Assembly (NCBI RefSeq): GCF_014201875.1
Contig: NZ_JACHFL010000001.1
Location: 620,001-684,000 of the forward strand
Direction of reading: 5' to 3'
Length of the DNA: 64,000 bases
Source of the DNA: Deinococcus humi
GTDB taxonomy: Bacteria; Deinococcota; Deinococci; Deinococcales; Deinococcaceae
Shown here: in pieces, positions 63,796 through 64,000 of the stretch
How the letters are laid out: every line of letters starts with the position of its first letter
How positions within the stretch are numbered: the first letter of the stretch is position 1
Position numbers and translations under genes: made by a program
Notes under the pieces: generated by a model
The model's input: the letters and a program-made list of their open reading frames with translations, nothing else
The model's database searches: none
Told to the model about the DNA's origin: nothing

Positions 63796-64000
63796 GCTGT
63801 CCTGTCTCGGCGGGGGTTCAATGCCCGTCGCCCAGACCGCCCTGCCCCTCAGTTCCAGCCTGACCCGGGGCAACGGGCCATTGGCCTTGCCGAATACTGC
63901 GGCCCCGTCCTGCAGGGGATCGAATACACTGTAGTGACAGCGGCAACCCAGTTGAGGATGCTGAGCGTCTCCTGGCGGACGGTAATTAAAGGCGAAGGCC
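63793..64000 (-). CDS. Rieske iron-sulfur protein, C-terminal part (partial)
   Basis: The last 68 codons of a gene that begins outside the window. The second cluster-binding motif of Rieske [2Fe-2S] proteins is visible as [12 protein letters not shown], followed by [16 protein letters not shown], the usual GPAPRPL-type end of the fold. The first CxH motif lies upstream of the window. It could be the Rieske subunit of a cytochrome bc complex or a related oxidoreductase; the Tyr in CHYS in place of CHGS is a variation. There is no start codon in the window. Confidence 0.82.
   Translation of the reverse strand, partial: AFAFNYRPPGDAQHPQLGCRCHYSVFDPLQDGAAVFGKANGPLPRVRLELRGRAVWATGIEPPPRQDS

Overview
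The window is 64 kb of GC-rich bacterial chromosome and looks like Deinococcus. Three things point there: an isocitrate dehydrogenase of the Thermus type with a C-terminal extension; a catalytic-Cys-less alkyltransferase-like protein (PWQR in place of PCHR); and, most tellingly, at least 17 genes with a TAnnnT -10 hexamer exactly 6-7 nt before the start codon and no Shine-Dalgarno, the signature of leaderless mRNAs that are very common in this genus. The genus call is inference; no rRNA gene is present. The single tRNA is tRNA-Ala(CGC). No CRISPR array, prophage, insertion sequence or replication origin was seen.

Layout. 1-4.5 kb: the 3' part of icd, convergent with a trpE-trpG-trpD operon preceded by a complete attenuator (15-codon leader peptide with four Trp codons, antiterminator, terminator). 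4.6-8.2 kb: ccdA-ccmA-ccmB (cytochrome c biogenesis), a small zinc-ribbon protein, a degenerate short-chain dehydrogenase and nrdR. 8.7-13.5 kb: a five-gene branched-chain amino acid type ABC operon (livG-livF-receptor-livH-livM) with a palindromic operator candidate and a 10-codon translationally coupled leader ORF. 13.6-24.3 kb: mixed housekeeping genes (acyltransferase, GNAT, EVE protein, BadF-type kinase, HtrA-like protease, aldose epimerase, rlmB, a large PAS-GGDEF-EAL protein with degenerate motifs) and the tRNA.

24.5-40.8 kb: the most striking region, a single 13-gene operon of about 15.4 kb on the minus strand with mostly overlapping or closely spaced genes: three family-5 peptide-binding proteins, two permease pairs, a cupin, and five peptidase-type hydrolases (M28, M20, M19, S33, M24). 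No ATP-binding subunit is encoded. It faces an IclR regulator across a short gap containing a perfect palindrome. Several of the peptidases lack canonical metal ligands, so the substrate may not be ordinary peptides.

41-64 kb: a secreted alpha/beta hydrolase; a yjbR-type gene broken by an 8-bp tandem duplication; a methyltransferase; a membrane-anchored cytochrome c with a long low-complexity linker; an alkyltransferase-like protein and a cell-wall amidase; a peptidoglycan-binding protein; an orphan TAXI receptor; a two-gene coiled-coil membrane module; a C39-TPR protein; a lipoprotein hydrolase; hemL with a CoA-binding protein; a NadM-Nudix enzyme with an altered Nudix box; two YbjN-type proteins; a metallo-beta-lactamase-fold hydrolase; a GH31 alpha-glucosidase; a GNAT protein; and the 3' end of a Rieske iron-sulfur protein running off the window.
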